From NCBI RefSeq assembly GCF_001730315.1, contig NZ_MIKC01000042.1, forward strand, positions 100,915-164,914: DNA of 64,000 nucleotides. Direction: 5' to 3'. Shown here one piece after another: positions 47,464-59,811 of the stretch; the stretch's first letter is position 1; each line of letters starts with the position of its first letter. The position numbers and the translations under genes are program-made. The notes beneath the pieces are model-generated. The model had not been told where the DNA came from and did no database searches. It worked only from the letters and a program-made list of their open reading frames with translations. Origin of the DNA: Enterococcus ureilyticus (GTDB taxonomy: Bacteria > Bacillota > Bacilli > Lactobacillales > Enterococcaceae).

Positions 47464-48789
47464 ATGAAAAAAAGAATCGGAGCACTACTAGTTTTTGTAA
47501 CGATTGTTTTATTACTGAGTATCCATTTTGGTAATAAGCAAAAACACAGTGAAGAAACTGTATTTAAAAAAGAAGGCATCGAATTTTGGGTCATCAGTGA
47601 TCCTCATTATATCGATAAAAGTTTGACAGATTCAGGCTTAGCATTTAAAAAAATCAAACAGACCGCAGCCGGCAAAGAGCTGGAGCATCAAAAAGAAAGC
47701 TGGCAGGCATTTATCAATAAAGCAATTGAACAAAAACCAGATATGTTGATCATCACAGGTGACTTAACCCTAAATGGCGAAAAAGTCAGCGCAGAAAAGC
47801 TGGCGGAATTCCTTACACAGCTGACGGATCATGGCATCAAAGTATTTGTGATTCCAGGCAATCATGATGTTAATGATGGTTGGGCAAGAAAATTTGTTGG
47901 AGAGAAGCAAGAAAAAACAGAAGCCATCTCGACCACTGATTTTAAAGAAATATTTGCCAATTTTGGCTATCAAACAGCAACGAACTATGATAAAAGCTCA
48001 TTAAGCTATGCAGTAGCAGTCAACCAACAATACAATTTTCTTTTCCTTGATTCAAATATCTATCCAGATAATGGCCAGTCACAAGCTAGCCCAACTACAG
48101 GTGGAACGATTCGAGGCAGGACAATGAAATGGGTCAAAGAACAATTGGAAACAGCGAAACAAGAAAAGAAGCAAACACTAGTATTCATGCATCATAATCT
48201 TTATCCCCATAATCAATTGTTATCAACGGGATTTGTGCTGAATAATGCTGAAGAATTTAAGCAAGTTTTAGCTGATTATCAAGTACCAATCGTTTTTTCA
48301 GGACATATTCACGCTCAAGATATCATGACAGAAACCATCGGTCAGCATGAATTGACGGAAATCGTGTCTAGTTCCTTCTCGATAGCACCACAAGGATATG
48401 GTGTTGTGAAGCTAAATGGGCAATCATTTGACTACCAAAAAAAAGAAAATGCCTCTACTGTAGCTGTTTCCCAAATCGAAGATTATTCAGCATATAGTAA
48501 AGCATTATTTATTGAAGATGGCGAAAGACTAGGCTATGAACAACTCATTGATGCTGGATTATCTGATAGTAAAAAACTGGATGTGGCAGCCGAATTTGTC
48601 GGGCAAGTAAATTATCGCTTCTTCTCAGGCAATGATTTTAGTAGCGACAAACAAGAAGCAGACCTCAAAGTAGAACCAGGCTATCAAATCATTGCCGAGA
48701 ATAGTCGATTTCTAAAAGAGTATATCGACTCGATCATTCAAGATAAGAATCAGTCGGATAATCAATTTAAAAAGAAATTGACAGATTGA
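47464..48789 (+). CDS. Membrane-anchored metallophosphoesterase
   Basis: This 441-residue protein has an N-terminal signal anchor ('IGALLVFVTIVLLLSIHFG', 5-23). A calcineurin-type phosphoesterase domain carries 'VISDPHY', 'IITGDLTLNGE', 'IPGNHDVNDGW', 'VFMHHNLY' and 'FSGHIHAQD', the full metal-ligand set. The domain should face outside the cell. The substrate (nucleotide, phospholipid or teichoic acid) is not known. It has its own ribosome site and terminator between the two beta-glucoside operons. Confidence 0.8.
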   Translation: MKKRIGALLVFVTIVLLLSIHFGNKQKHSEETVFKKEGIEFWVISDPHYIDKSLTDSGLAFKKIKQTAAGKELEHQKESWQAFINKAIEQKPDMLIITGDLTLNGEKVSAEKLAEFLTQLTDHGIKVFVIPGNHDVNDGWARKFVGEKQEKTEAISTTDFKEIFANFGYQTATNYDKSSLSYAVAVNQQYNFLFLDSNIYPDNGQSQASPTTGGTIRGRTMKWVKEQLETAKQEKKQTLVFMHHNLYPHNQLLSTGFVLNNAEEFKQVLADYQVPIVFSGHIHAQDIMTETIGQHELTEIVSSSFSIAPQGYGVVKLNGQSFDYQKKENASTVAVSQIEDYSAYSKALFIEDGERLGYEQLIDAGLSDSKKLDVAAEFVGQVNYRFFSGNDFSSDKQEADLKVEPGYQIIAENSRFLKEYIDSIIQDKNQSDNQFKKKLTD

Positions 48790-48806
48790 TCAAATTCATT
48801 TTTTAA

Positions 48807-48845
48807 GCTTCTCTCATTCAATACGAAAAGGGGGAGGCTTTTTGT
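48807..48845 (+). terminator. Terminator of the phosphoesterase gene
   Basis: An 8-bp AGCTTCTC stem with GGGAGGCT (two G-T pairs) followed by TTTTT. Confidence 0.55.
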
Positions 48846-48921
48846 CGATAGCTTTTCGCTATCATACCTGCCAAATAACTATTATAAGTTTGCGAGATTG
48901 TGTACTATTATAAGAAGATAA

Positions 48922-48935
48922 AGAAAACGCTCTAA
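48922..48935 (+). promoter_or_regulatory. cre-like site upstream of the OsmC gene
   Basis: AGAAAACGCTCTAA matches 12 of 14 positions of the CcpA cre consensus and lies 35 nt before the ATG, downstream of a TATTATAAG element. Its function is not tested. Confidence 0.35.
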
Positions 48936-48969
48936 AAAGAGTGGACAAACAAGTAAAGGAGAAAAAAAG

Positions 48970-49344
48970 ATGGAATTGATTTCAGGTGAAAAAGGTTTTG
49001 AGTTGGTTCATCAAAGCGGTAATTGGATTTTAAAAAAGGATATTGGTTTTTCCCCAGTCGAAATGTTAGTGGCATCCATTGGCGCATGTGGTGCTTATGT
49101 GTACGAAAAAATATTAACAAATTCCCATATTGATTTTACAATTGCCAATGTAGCAATCTCTTATGAAAGAACAGAAATACAAGCAAAACCCTTGAGCAAA
49201 GTGGTCATCACCTTCTCTGTTCAAATTTCTGAAGAAGAGCATGGAAAAGCCGAGCGAGCATTGAAACTGATCGGCAAAAATTGTCCAGTCATGCAGTCGC
49301 TAGACCCTGCCATCACAGTTGTTGAAGAGGTTGTTTTTATTTAG
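48970..49344 (+). CDS. OsmC-family protein
   Basis: This 124-residue cytoplasmic protein is of the OsmC/Ohr type. The conserved cysteines are Cys40 ('VASIGACGAYVYEKI') and one near residue 106 ('GKNCPVMQSL'), the peroxidatic/resolving pair of the family. It probably reduces organic hydroperoxides, although some OsmC proteins have other roles. AAAGGAG precedes ATG 48970. Confidence 0.8.
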   Translation: MELISGEKGFELVHQSGNWILKKDIGFSPVEMLVASIGACGAYVYEKILTNSHIDFTIANVAISYERTEIQAKPLSKVVITFSVQISEEEHGKAERALKLIGKNCPVMQSLDPAITVVEEVVFI

Positions 49345-49380
49345 TGTGGTGACACACTCTTTACAGAAAAGAGGAATACG

Positions 49381-51021
49381 ATGAAAAAGATCATGACCGT
49401 CAGTTTTATAGGATTATTACTCGTTTTAACAGGTTGTAACGCAGCGAACAAAACAGAGTCCACTGAGTCAAAAAAAGCCATCGTTCACTTTACAGAACCA
49501 GCTGAATTATTGACATTAGATACGACACAAGAAGAAGATTTCACTAGTTTTAATGCCCAAAATCAAGTGCTTGAAGGACTTTATCAATTAAATGAAAAAG
49601 ACGAAGCAATCCCAGCTGTCGCAAAAGAATTACCTGAAATTAGTGCAGATCAGCTAACCTACACGATTACTTTGAGAGAAGACGCAAAATGGTCAAATGG
49701 GGATCTTGTTACAGCAAATGACTTTCTCTATGCTTGGCGGCGTGCCGTGACACCAGAAACAGCACCTTCTTATGCTAGTCTATTTGTGTCATCAATCAAA
49801 AATGCCGATGCGGTTTATCAAGGAAAAATGAAACCAGAACAACTTGGAGTAGAAGCACTGGATGATCAAACTTTGGTGATTCATTTGATCAAACCAATCC
49901 CGTATTTCACTTCCTTATTAACCTTTGAAACATTTTTCCCAATCAATCAAGCATTTGCGGAAAAACAAGGCAAAGATTACGGTACCTCAAGCACAACAAC
50001 AATCTACAACGGACCTTTTACGTTAGCTCGCTGGGAGCAAAATTCAGATACTTGGCAATACGTGAAAAACCCTGAATATTGGGATAAACAACATGTGTTA
50101 GTGGATGAAATTCAAACAACTGTTGTTAAATCAACCAGTACAGCCGTTAATTTATATCAAACAGACGAACTAGATCGCGTAGTTTTAGACGGAGAATTTT
50201 CTAAACAATATAAAAATGATCCCGATTTCCAAAATCAAAATGATACTAAAATGGGGTACTTGCGTTTTAATCAAGGACAAGGGAAATTACTTGAAAATAA
50301 ACAATTGCGAAAAGCACTTTCTTTAGCTATCGATCGAGAAACGTTTGTAAAAAATGTCTTAGGTGATGGGTCTATTGCCGCTGAGGGATTTGTGCCGCAA
50401 AACTTTGTGCAAAATCCTACGACTGGTGAAGATTTCCGTAAAGAAAATGGGGTTCAGCAAAAATTTGATCAAACAACAGCTCAAAAAGCATACGAACAAG
50501 CGAAAAAAGAATTAAACAAAGCAGAGATTACCTTGGTTTATTTGACCAAAGATACCGATACGGAGAAAAAAACAGCCGAATACTTAGCCAGTCAAATTGC
50601 TGAAGTACTGCCAGAAATTAAATTTGAGATTACAACATTACCTAGTAATAACGTGCAGGAACGGTACTTGTCAGGAGATTATGATATTGCTTTTGGTCAA
50701 TGGATGCCTGATTTTAAAGATGCCATCACATTTTTAGATATGTTTGCCTCAGATTCTGGATTGAATCATGTAAAATATAAAAATCCGAAATACGATCAAT
50801 TGATCCAAGCTGCTTCTGAGACTGATGCGGCTAATGAAGAAAAAAGATGGTCAGATCTATTACAGGCAGAAGAAGTCTTGTTAGCAGAAGATTATACGAT
50901 TGCCCCGATTTACCAACAACAAACTGCATTACTGCAAAAGCCGACAATCACTGGTGTAGTGAAACACAGTTTTGGTTCACCTTATAGTTTTAAATCTATT
51001 CAAGTGAAAGAATCAAAATAA
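49381..51021 (+). CDS. Oligopeptide-binding lipoprotein, OppA-like (second orphan)
   Basis: This 546-residue lipoprotein has signal MKKIMTVSFIGLLLVLTGC with lipobox VLTGC (Cys19). The SBP_bac_5 body contains 'AKWSNGDLVTANDFLYAWRR' and 'LRKALSLAIDRETFVKNVL'. It resembles the lipoprotein at 25640 in layout. No Opp permease or ATPase genes adjoin, so it would work with a system encoded elsewhere. The downstream repeat ends in its terminator. Confidence 0.85.
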   Translation: MKKIMTVSFIGLLLVLTGCNAANKTESTESKKAIVHFTEPAELLTLDTTQEEDFTSFNAQNQVLEGLYQLNEKDEAIPAVAKELPEISADQLTYTITLREDAKWSNGDLVTANDFLYAWRRAVTPETAPSYASLFVSSIKNADAVYQGKMKPEQLGVEALDDQTLVIHLIKPIPYFTSLLTFETFFPINQAFAEKQGKDYGTSSTTTIYNGPFTLARWEQNSDTWQYVKNPEYWDKQHVLVDEIQTTVVKSTSTAVNLYQTDELDRVVLDGEFSKQYKNDPDFQNQNDTKMGYLRFNQGQGKLLENKQLRKALSLAIDRETFVKNVLGDGSIAAEGFVPQNFVQNPTTGEDFRKENGVQQKFDQTTAQKAYEQAKKELNKAEITLVYLTKDTDTEKKTAEYLASQIAEVLPEIKFEITTLPSNNVQERYLSGDYDIAFGQWMPDFKDAITFLDMFASDSGLNHVKYKNPKYDQLIQAASETDAANEEKRWSDLLQAEEVLLAEDYTIAPIYQQQTALLQKPTITGVVKHSFGSPYSFKSIQVKESK

Positions 51022-51025
51022 TTAA

Positions 51026-51266
51026 GAAGAGGTTGGGACAGGAGTGTTTAATCCCGAGAAATAAGAAGGAATTCACGAAAATTGCTCTTCAAATTTTTGT
51101 GAATTTCAGCTTATTTCCGAAGCCTTCAAATCTTAGTGCTTTAGCACTTAGAATTTGATGTGATCGAAGCGAAGCGTAGTGATTGCTTCTGCTCCCACCG
51201 TTTATACGGATTCCTTGAGTCTGAGAGATAACTCGTAAAGTTATGTCTCAGACTCTTCTTTTTTTT
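51026..51266 (+). repeat. Long copy of the intergenic repeat with inner insert and terminator
   Basis: The head GAGGTTGGGACAGGAGT and middle GATTGCTTCTGCTCCCACCG match the copy at 13447. Between them lies an extra segment of about 125 bp with two inverted repeats (GAATTCAC/GTGAATTC and AGTGCTTTAGCACT). The end is a hairpin of about 16 bp (51217-51255) with an 11-nt T-rich tail. It terminates the oppA-like gene. Confidence 0.75.
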
Positions 51267-51287
51267 GTAGAAAATTCATTTTATCAC

Positions 51288-51346
51288 TTGACACATGAAT
51301 GTTCGTTCATGTATTATGGGTGTATGATATATGAACAGTTATTCAT
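51288..51346 (+). promoter_or_regulatory. ArsR/CzrA-type promoter with two 16-bp operators
   Basis: TTGACA (51288-51293), 18 nt and TATTAT (51312-51317). Two inverted repeats of the form ATGAA-N6-TTCAT occur: one exactly in the spacer (51295-51310) and one downstream (51331-51346). Such TGAA/TTCA palindromes are bound by ArsR/SmtB-family metal sensors. No regulator gene lies nearby. Confidence 0.75.
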
Positions 51347-51403
51347 CTGAAAAAAGTACGTGTATCTTTTCAGAAAATAACCTAAAAAAGGAGGATGAAT
51401 AAA

Positions 51404-53359
51404 ATGGAAACCGCAAAAACTCATGAGCACGATTGTTCTAAAGAAGAAGGACATGATCATGGTCACAGCCACAATCATAGCCATAGTCATGGAGGAAAAT
51501 CACCAGTTGTTTTATTTTTTACAGGATTAGCGTTTTTTATCGTTGCATTTTTCATCAATGAAGGTTCGCTTTTCCAACAAATTCTGTTTGTCAGTGCTAT
51601 GCTATTATCCGGCTATCACATTATTTTAGAAGGAATCGTAGATACGATCAACGAATCGAAACAGCAAAGGAAATTTGTACCGAATGTTCATATTTTGATG
51701 ACCTTAGCGGCGTTTGGTGCCACGATCATTGGAAATTATGAAGAAGGAGCCTTGTTGATCATCATCTTTGCAGCAGCACATTTCCTTGAAGAATATGCTG
51801 AAGGACGCAGCAAAAGAGAAATCACTAATCTGCTTAAAATGAATCCAACAGAAGCACGTTTGATCCAAGCTGATGGCAGTTTGAAAACAGTAGACGTTTC
51901 AGTATTAAACGTTGGGGATAAGCTACAAGTCTTAAACGGTGACCAAATCGCAACAGATGGTATTATTCTTTCAGGAAGAACTTCTATCGATGAATCGTCT
52001 ATCAATGGAGAAAGTATTCCTAGAGAAAAAACAGTAGGAGATGAAGTCTTCGGTAGTACCATCAATGGCAGTGGAACTTTTACGATGGAAGTCACAAAAG
52101 ATAGCAGTGATACTGTGTTTGCCAAAATTCTTCAATTGGTCAATCAGTCCCAATCAAACCTGTCAAAAACAGCCACTAAGATTCAAAAATTAGAACCATA
52201 TTACGTCACGATCGTCTTGGTCTTAGTCCCAATCTTTATCGCAGTAGGGCCAATGCTCTTTAACTGGTCATGGAACGAAAGTTTTTACCGTGGAATGGTG
52301 TTTTTAATTTCCGCATCACCATGTGCATTAGCAGCAAGTGCAGTACCAGCAACGCTATCAGGGATTTCTAATTTAGCTAAACGCGGGGTGTTATTTAAAG
52401 GCGGTTCCTATTTGGCTAATCTGGCGACAATCAAGTCAGTCGCTTTCGATAAAACAGGAACCTTAACTAAAGGCAAACCATCTGTCACGGATTTTTATTT
52501 CTTGACGGATTCAGCTCCTGAAAAAGAACAAGCATACATCGATCTCATTGTCGCCATGGAAAAAACAGCGAATCACCCATTAGCCAATGCGATTTTAACC
52601 AAATTTCATGCAAAAACAGTTCTGGATGTAACTGTGGAAAATGAGATTGGTAAAGGCTTGGTAACAGAATATCAAGGAAATACGTATCAAATCGGTAAAC
52701 CAGAAATATTTAGTTTAGTCAGCACGCAAATCAATGCTCATAATGAACAATACGCCAAAGAGGGGAAAACAGTTGTTTACTTTGCTGAAAATAACGAAGT
52801 TGTAGGCTTGATTGCAATGATGGATGTCCCAAATGAAAACGCGAAATCAGTAATCAGCTATTTAAAATCACAAGGAATTCATACGACTATGATTACAGGA
52901 GATGCAGAGTTAACAGGACAAGCAGTAGGATATCAAATTGGAATCGATGAAGTAGTCGGCAATGTTCTGCCAGAAAATAAGGCTGCAATCATCAAGAATC
53001 AACAAGCTCGTTTCGGTAGTGTTGCCATGTTAGGTGATGGAGTCAATGATGCACCAGCACTAGTAACAGCAGATATTGGTGTGGCAATGGGAGAGGGCAC
53101 CGATATCGCTATTGACGTGGCGGATGCGGTATTGATGCAAAATGATCTAACTAAATTCAGCTATGCGTATAAAGTATCCAAACGTCTAGATCGTGTTGTA
53201 TGGCAAAATATCTTCTTTTCAATGTTTATTGTAGTGTTATTGATCACCTTGAATATTCTTGGGAAAATGGATATTACAATTGGTGTTATTGCACACGAAG
53301 GAAGTACATTACTAGTTATTTTAAACGGATTACGTCTGTTGCTGCCATCGAAAGAATAA
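51404..53359 (+). CDS. P1B-4-type metal-transporting ATPase with His-rich N-terminus
   Basis: This 651-residue ATPase has a His-rich tail ('HDHGHSHNHSHSHGG', about 17-32) and membrane helices containing Ser-Pro-Cys ('SASPCALAASAVP', Cys307). The phosphorylation site is Asp349 in 'DKTGTLTKG', and 'MLGDGVNDAPALV' is followed by 'HEGSTLLVILNGLRLL' at the end. SPC plus HEGST marks the P1B-4 class (PfeT/FrvA/CzcP), which exports Fe2+, Co2+ or Zn2+. The start is ATG 51404; the ATG at 51395 touches AGGAGG. It is regulated by the two operators upstream. Confidence 0.85.
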   Translation: METAKTHEHDCSKEEGHDHGHSHNHSHSHGGKSPVVLFFTGLAFFIVAFFINEGSLFQQILFVSAMLLSGYHIILEGIVDTINESKQQRKFVPNVHILMTLAAFGATIIGNYEEGALLIIIFAAAHFLEEYAEGRSKREITNLLKMNPTEARLIQADGSLKTVDVSVLNVGDKLQVLNGDQIATDGIILSGRTSIDESSINGESIPREKTVGDEVFGSTINGSGTFTMEVTKDSSDTVFAKILQLVNQSQSNLSKTATKIQKLEPYYVTIVLVLVPIFIAVGPMLFNWSWNESFYRGMVFLISASPCALAASAVPATLSGISNLAKRGVLFKGGSYLANLATIKSVAFDKTGTLTKGKPSVTDFYFLTDSAPEKEQAYIDLIVAMEKTANHPLANAILTKFHAKTVLDVTVENEIGKGLVTEYQGNTYQIGKPEIFSLVSTQINAHNEQYAKEGKTVVYFAENNEVVGLIAMMDVPNENAKSVISYLKSQGIHTTMITGDAELTGQAVGYQIGIDEVVGNVLPENKAAIIKNQQARFGSVAMLGDGVNDAPALVTADIGVAMGEGTDIAIDVADAVLMQNDLTKFSYAYKVSKRLDRVVWQNIFFSMFIVVLLITLNILGKMDITIGVIAHEGSTLLVILNGLRLLLPSKE

Positions 53360-53361
53360 AC

Positions 53362-53396
53362 AAAAAAAGAAGTGCCTACTGGGCCTTCTTTTTTTC
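53362..53396 (+). terminator. Terminator of the metal ATPase
   Basis: AAAAAAAGAAG-GCC pairs with GG-CCTTCTTTTTTT, with the T run inside and after the stem. Confidence 0.8.
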
Positions 53397-53403
53397 ATGT
53401 GTT

Positions 53404-53555
53404 GACAGCCCTTACAATATTTGCTATTCTAAGTATTAAGCAATGGATGTTATTACTTTGGGTAAGCATGCCATGCGGTTTTTGAACATTATTTTATTGG
53501 ATGTTATCACACAAGTGAGCATGACCTATTTGCACCGTTTTTTAGCGACGGGTAA
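53404..53555 (+). promoter_or_regulatory. Promoter and two tandem RAT sites of beta-glucoside operon 2
   Basis: TTGACA (53404-53409), 17 nt and TATTCT (53427-53432) precede two RAT-like elements of 28 nt: 53447-53474 (begins GGATGTTATTACTTTGGGTA) and 53501-53528 (begins GGATGTTATCACACAAGTGA). The first touches a small GCAT/ATGC hairpin with a T run. The second overlaps a larger hairpin ending near 53550 in T residues. Their sequence differs from the operon 1 RATs. Confidence 0.75.
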
Positions 53556-53585
53556 ATGGGATTTTTTTGTAATTGGGGACTTATT

Positions 53586-54419
53586 ATGATCATAAAAAGA
53601 GTACTAAATAACAATACCATCATTTCTACTAATAGTAAGGGTGTGGAAGTTCTTTTAATGGGAAAAGGAATCGCTTTTGGTCAGAAAAAAGGCCAAACCG
53701 TCGATTTGGAATTAGTTGAAAAGACCTTCCTGTTACGAGATAAAGACACACAAAATAAATTCACAGAATTATTGATTGACGTGCCAATGGACCACATTTT
53801 GGTAGCGGAGAAAATAATCAACTTTGGTAAAATTAAGCTAGGGAAAAACCTCAGTGAAACGATTTATGTCAATCTAACCGATCATATTCATTCAGCCGTC
53901 GAACGCTATCAAGAAGGGATTATCTTAAAGAATCCTTTACGTTGGGATATTGAACGCTTTTATCCCGATGAATATGTAGTTGGGGAAAAGGCAATCGAGA
54001 TCGTTCGTAATGAATTGGGCGTGGAATTTGTGATTGATGAAGCGGCCTTCATTGCAATTCATTTCGTGAATGCAGAGCAATCTAAAAGTTTTGACTTGGC
54101 TTACGAAATCGCTGAAATCACTAAAAATATCGAAGATATCGTGAAAAAAGAATATAACACAGAATTTGATGAATCTTCGCTCGATTATTATCGTTTTATC
54201 ACTCACGTAAAATTTTTTGCTCAACGCCTGTTAGTTGGGGAACACTATGAAGATGAAGATTCTGAATTACTTGATACGTTGAGGAAAAAGTATGAATTGG
54301 AATATCGTTGTTCAATAAAAATCAGCGACTATGTCCAGACGACCTTTGAGTACGATTTAAGTTCCACTGAATTAGTTTATTTAACAGCGCACATCAGAAG
54401 AATAACGAAAAATTTATAG
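53586..54419 (+). CDS. BglG/LicT-family antiterminator, operon 2
   Basis: This 277-residue antiterminator has a CAT domain (1-55) and two PRDs with histidines at 100, 159, 207 and 269, as in LicT. The start is ATG 53586; an earlier in-frame ATG at 53556 lies in the terminator. It should bind the diverged RAT sites at 53447, 53501 and 54427. Recognition is probably distinct from the operon 1 protein, because the RAT sequences differ at many positions. Confidence 0.9.
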   Translation: MIIKRVLNNNTIISTNSKGVEVLLMGKGIAFGQKKGQTVDLELVEKTFLLRDKDTQNKFTELLIDVPMDHILVAEKIINFGKIKLGKNLSETIYVNLTDHIHSAVERYQEGIILKNPLRWDIERFYPDEYVVGEKAIEIVRNELGVEFVIDEAAFIAIHFVNAEQSKSFDLAYEIAEITKNIEDIVKKEYNTEFDESSLDYYRFITHVKFFAQRLLVGEHYEDEDSELLDTLRKKYELEYRCSIKISDYVQTTFEYDLSSTELVYLTAHIRRITKNL

Positions 54420-54426
54420 ACAAATA

Positions 54427-54492
54427 GGATTGTTATCCATTAGGAGCATGACCTAAAATAGTACGCATAACAGCGGCTATTTTAGGTTTTTT
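54427..54492 (+). promoter_or_regulatory. RAT and terminator between the antiterminator and PTS genes, operon 2
   Basis: GGATTGTTATCCATTAGGAG followed by CATGACC (54427-54453) overlaps a hairpin, CCTAAAATAG with CTATTTTAGG (ending near 54486), and a T run. Confidence 0.8.
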
Positions 54493-54514
54493 TCATGTAG
54501 AAAGGAAGAGCAAA

Positions 54515-57824
<3,310 letters not shown>

Positions 57825-57998
57825 TGGATCAATCTAGAAAATAGCTTCATAAGTCATGAAAAAAATGAGTAATTTGTGTGAAATAATCATGAAGGCTGAG
57901 AAAAATCTTTTAATACTACTAATTAATTATAATTAAATTAATAACAAATAAATTAATTTGTTTAATTTGGGAAAAATGATAATTATTTATGTTGAAAT

Positions 57999-58038
57999 GA
58001 AGTAGGTTCTTATTTTATTAGAGCCTACTTCTTTTTTT
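57999..58038 (+). terminator. Terminator of beta-glucoside operon 2
   Basis: GAAGTAGG-TC pairs with GA-CCTACTTC across a TTATTTTATTA loop, followed by seven T residues. The stretch 57825-57998 before it is very AT-rich and holds nothing else I can support. Confidence 0.8.
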
Positions 58039-58308
58039 AGTATTAAATATGAGCGTTAAAATAAAATAAAGACATAAATAATATGAATAAAGCTCGGTAT
58101 CTTGAGTTGTGTAAAACAGAAGTTATCTTTTTTGTAAGTGGTAGATAGTAAATTCACTTTGATATCAAAATTACAAAAAAATGAATTTTTTCATTAATAT
58201 TAATAATAAAAAAACATGTATTTAATTTATTGTAAGAGTATTTTTTTGGAAACTAAAAATGAGCGTCCTTTTAGTTTCGTAAAATTAGGAATAAACCGCT
58301 AATTCAGT

Positions 58309-58446
58309 TTGTTTGTTTAGGGTTTATCTGATAGAATAGAACAAGGTAGGCGTGTTTTTGGATGTTTTTCAGTAAGTTTTTTATTGAACAAATAGTAGTT
58401 GAATAATAAGGAACCTGATTAGCCGAGTGAGCTAGGTCAAACTACT
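58309..58446 (+). promoter_or_regulatory. Promoter and structured leader of the Asp/Tyr-rich gene
   Basis: TTGTTT (58309-58314), 17 nt and an extended TGA-TAGAAT (58332-58337) predict a start near 58344 and a leader of about 278 nt. In it, AGTAGTTG (58394-58401) pairs with CAAACTACT (58438-58446), enclosing CCT/AGG and AGC/GCT helices. No T run follows, so it is not a terminator. Its function is unknown. Confidence 0.4.
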
Positions 58447-58621
58447 ACTGAAAAACATATACCTAAAGTGAAGTTGGTTATTTTTACAAATCAAAAATAC
58501 TACACTTGTCACTATAGTTACATATATCGACAAATCACATAATTTACTTAGTATTAAAATCAGTATGTTAAAAATAATCAAAAAAAGAGACAGTCCCATT
58601 TTTGTAGAAGGAAGTGAGCAT

Positions 58622-59794
58622 ATGCTAAAAATTTTTGGCAAAGGCAAAGGTAAAAAAAGAAAAAAATATGAAGATTACGATGATGAATATGATGAATATG
58701 ATGACGATGATTATGAAGATTACGATGATGATGAGTATGATGACGACGAAGACTACGACGACGATGAATATGATGACGACGAAGACTACGACGATGACGA
58801 TGAATATGATGACGACGATGATGATGAATATGATGACGACGAAGACTACGACGATGATGATGAATATGATGACGACGAAGATTATGACGAAGATTATGAC
58901 GAAGATGACGACGAAGACTACGATGATGATGAAGAGGAACGTTCGTTATTTTCTCGTAGGAAGAAAAAACCAACTCCAGCACCTACTAAAAAACCTAAAC
59001 CAAAGAAAAAACGACCACCAATCCATGAAGTTATCGATGATGATGAATTAGAAGAGCTTCAAGAAGAAAACGCACAACTTCAAAGTGAAATTCGTGAGTT
59101 GAAAGCTGAATTGCGTAAGAGTAAAAGAGAAAGCTCTCAATTACAAAACGAGGTAGAAGCCCTACGTGAGTCAAACGAATCATTAGAAAATGAGTTGGCC
59201 ATGGTTCAAGCTGTGCCAAAAGATTACGATGCACGAATGGCCGAACTGGAACAAGTAAAAAGCAAGTACAACAGCCTATTACGAGACAGCAACCGTCAGA
59301 TGGACGAAACTGATTTAAACCGTAAAAAAGCAGAACGTTTTGCCAATAAAATCAGACAGTACGAACAAGAGCTATTGGCTAAGCAAGAAGAAATCGATAA
59401 ATTGACAGAAGATCGTATCGTGATCATGGCATCAGATACTCCTACGGATACAGGAGCTTATGAAGAATTAGCGAAGGTTCGTCAAGAATTAGAAACAACA
59501 AAACGTCAATTAGCCCAAAAAACAATCGATGTCGATCAGCAATTATCTAAAGAAGATATCGGTGAAGTGTTGCTTGAGGCCAAGAGACAAGCTAAAGAAA
59601 TTATCAGCCAAGCTAATCAACGTGCACAAATTATTAATGAAGAAACAAAGAAAAAAGCAGGCGTCTTAAAACGCTTAGAGCGTGCGGAACAAGAATACCA
59701 AAACTATTACAAACGTATCAAAGACGTGAAGGAAGAATCAGAACAAGCCTTCAACCAAATCATCAATTTGGTGAAAGAAGATCCTGATCAATAA
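58622..59794 (+). CDS. Poly-Asp/Glu/Tyr repeat and coiled-coil protein
   Basis: This 390-residue protein has a basic start (MLKIFGKGKGKKRKK), then a very acidic region (about 16-105) of DDDEDYDDDEY-like repeats. A basic Pro/Lys stretch follows ('KKPTPAPTKKPKPKKKRPP', about 115-135), then long coiled coil (about 140-300, 'LEELQEENAQLQSEIRELKA'). The C-terminus resembles DivIVA-type helices ('EAKRQAKEIISQANQRAQII'). The start is ATG 58622 with GAAGGAAGTGAG upstream. No catalytic motif or signal peptide was seen. It lies 17 nt before an autolysin gene, so a cell-division or envelope scaffold role is plausible but inferred. Confidence 0.7.
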   Translation: MLKIFGKGKGKKRKKYEDYDDEYDEYDDDDYEDYDDDEYDDDEDYDDDEYDDDEDYDDDDEYDDDDDDEYDDDEDYDDDDEYDDDEDYDEDYDEDDDEDYDDDEEERSLFSRRKKKPTPAPTKKPKPKKKRPPIHEVIDDDELEELQEENAQLQSEIRELKAELRKSKRESSQLQNEVEALRESNESLENELAMVQAVPKDYDARMAELEQVKSKYNSLLRDSNRQMDETDLNRKKAERFANKIRQYEQELLAKQEEIDKLTEDRIVIMASDTPTDTGAYEELAKVRQELETTKRQLAQKTIDVDQQLSKEDIGEVLLEAKRQAKEIISQANQRAQIINEETKKKAGVLKRLERAEQEYQNYYKRIKDVKEESEQAFNQIINLVKEDPDQ

Positions 59795-59811
59795 GAAAGA
59801 GAGGACACAGA

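Noticed and set aside
53200..53439. 79-residue frame across the end of the metal ATPase
   Set aside because: It runs across the ATPase stop and terminator in another frame; no start signal.
58578..58982. His/Arg-rich reading frame on the minus strand (134 residues)
   Set aside because: It is the antisense of the Asp/Tyr codon repeat; the repeat keeps all frames open. No ribosome site or family match.
58635..59051. Met/Thr-rich plus-strand frame inside the Asp/Tyr repeat region
   Set aside because: It is another frame of the same GATGACGAC-type repeats, without a credible start or protein pattern.
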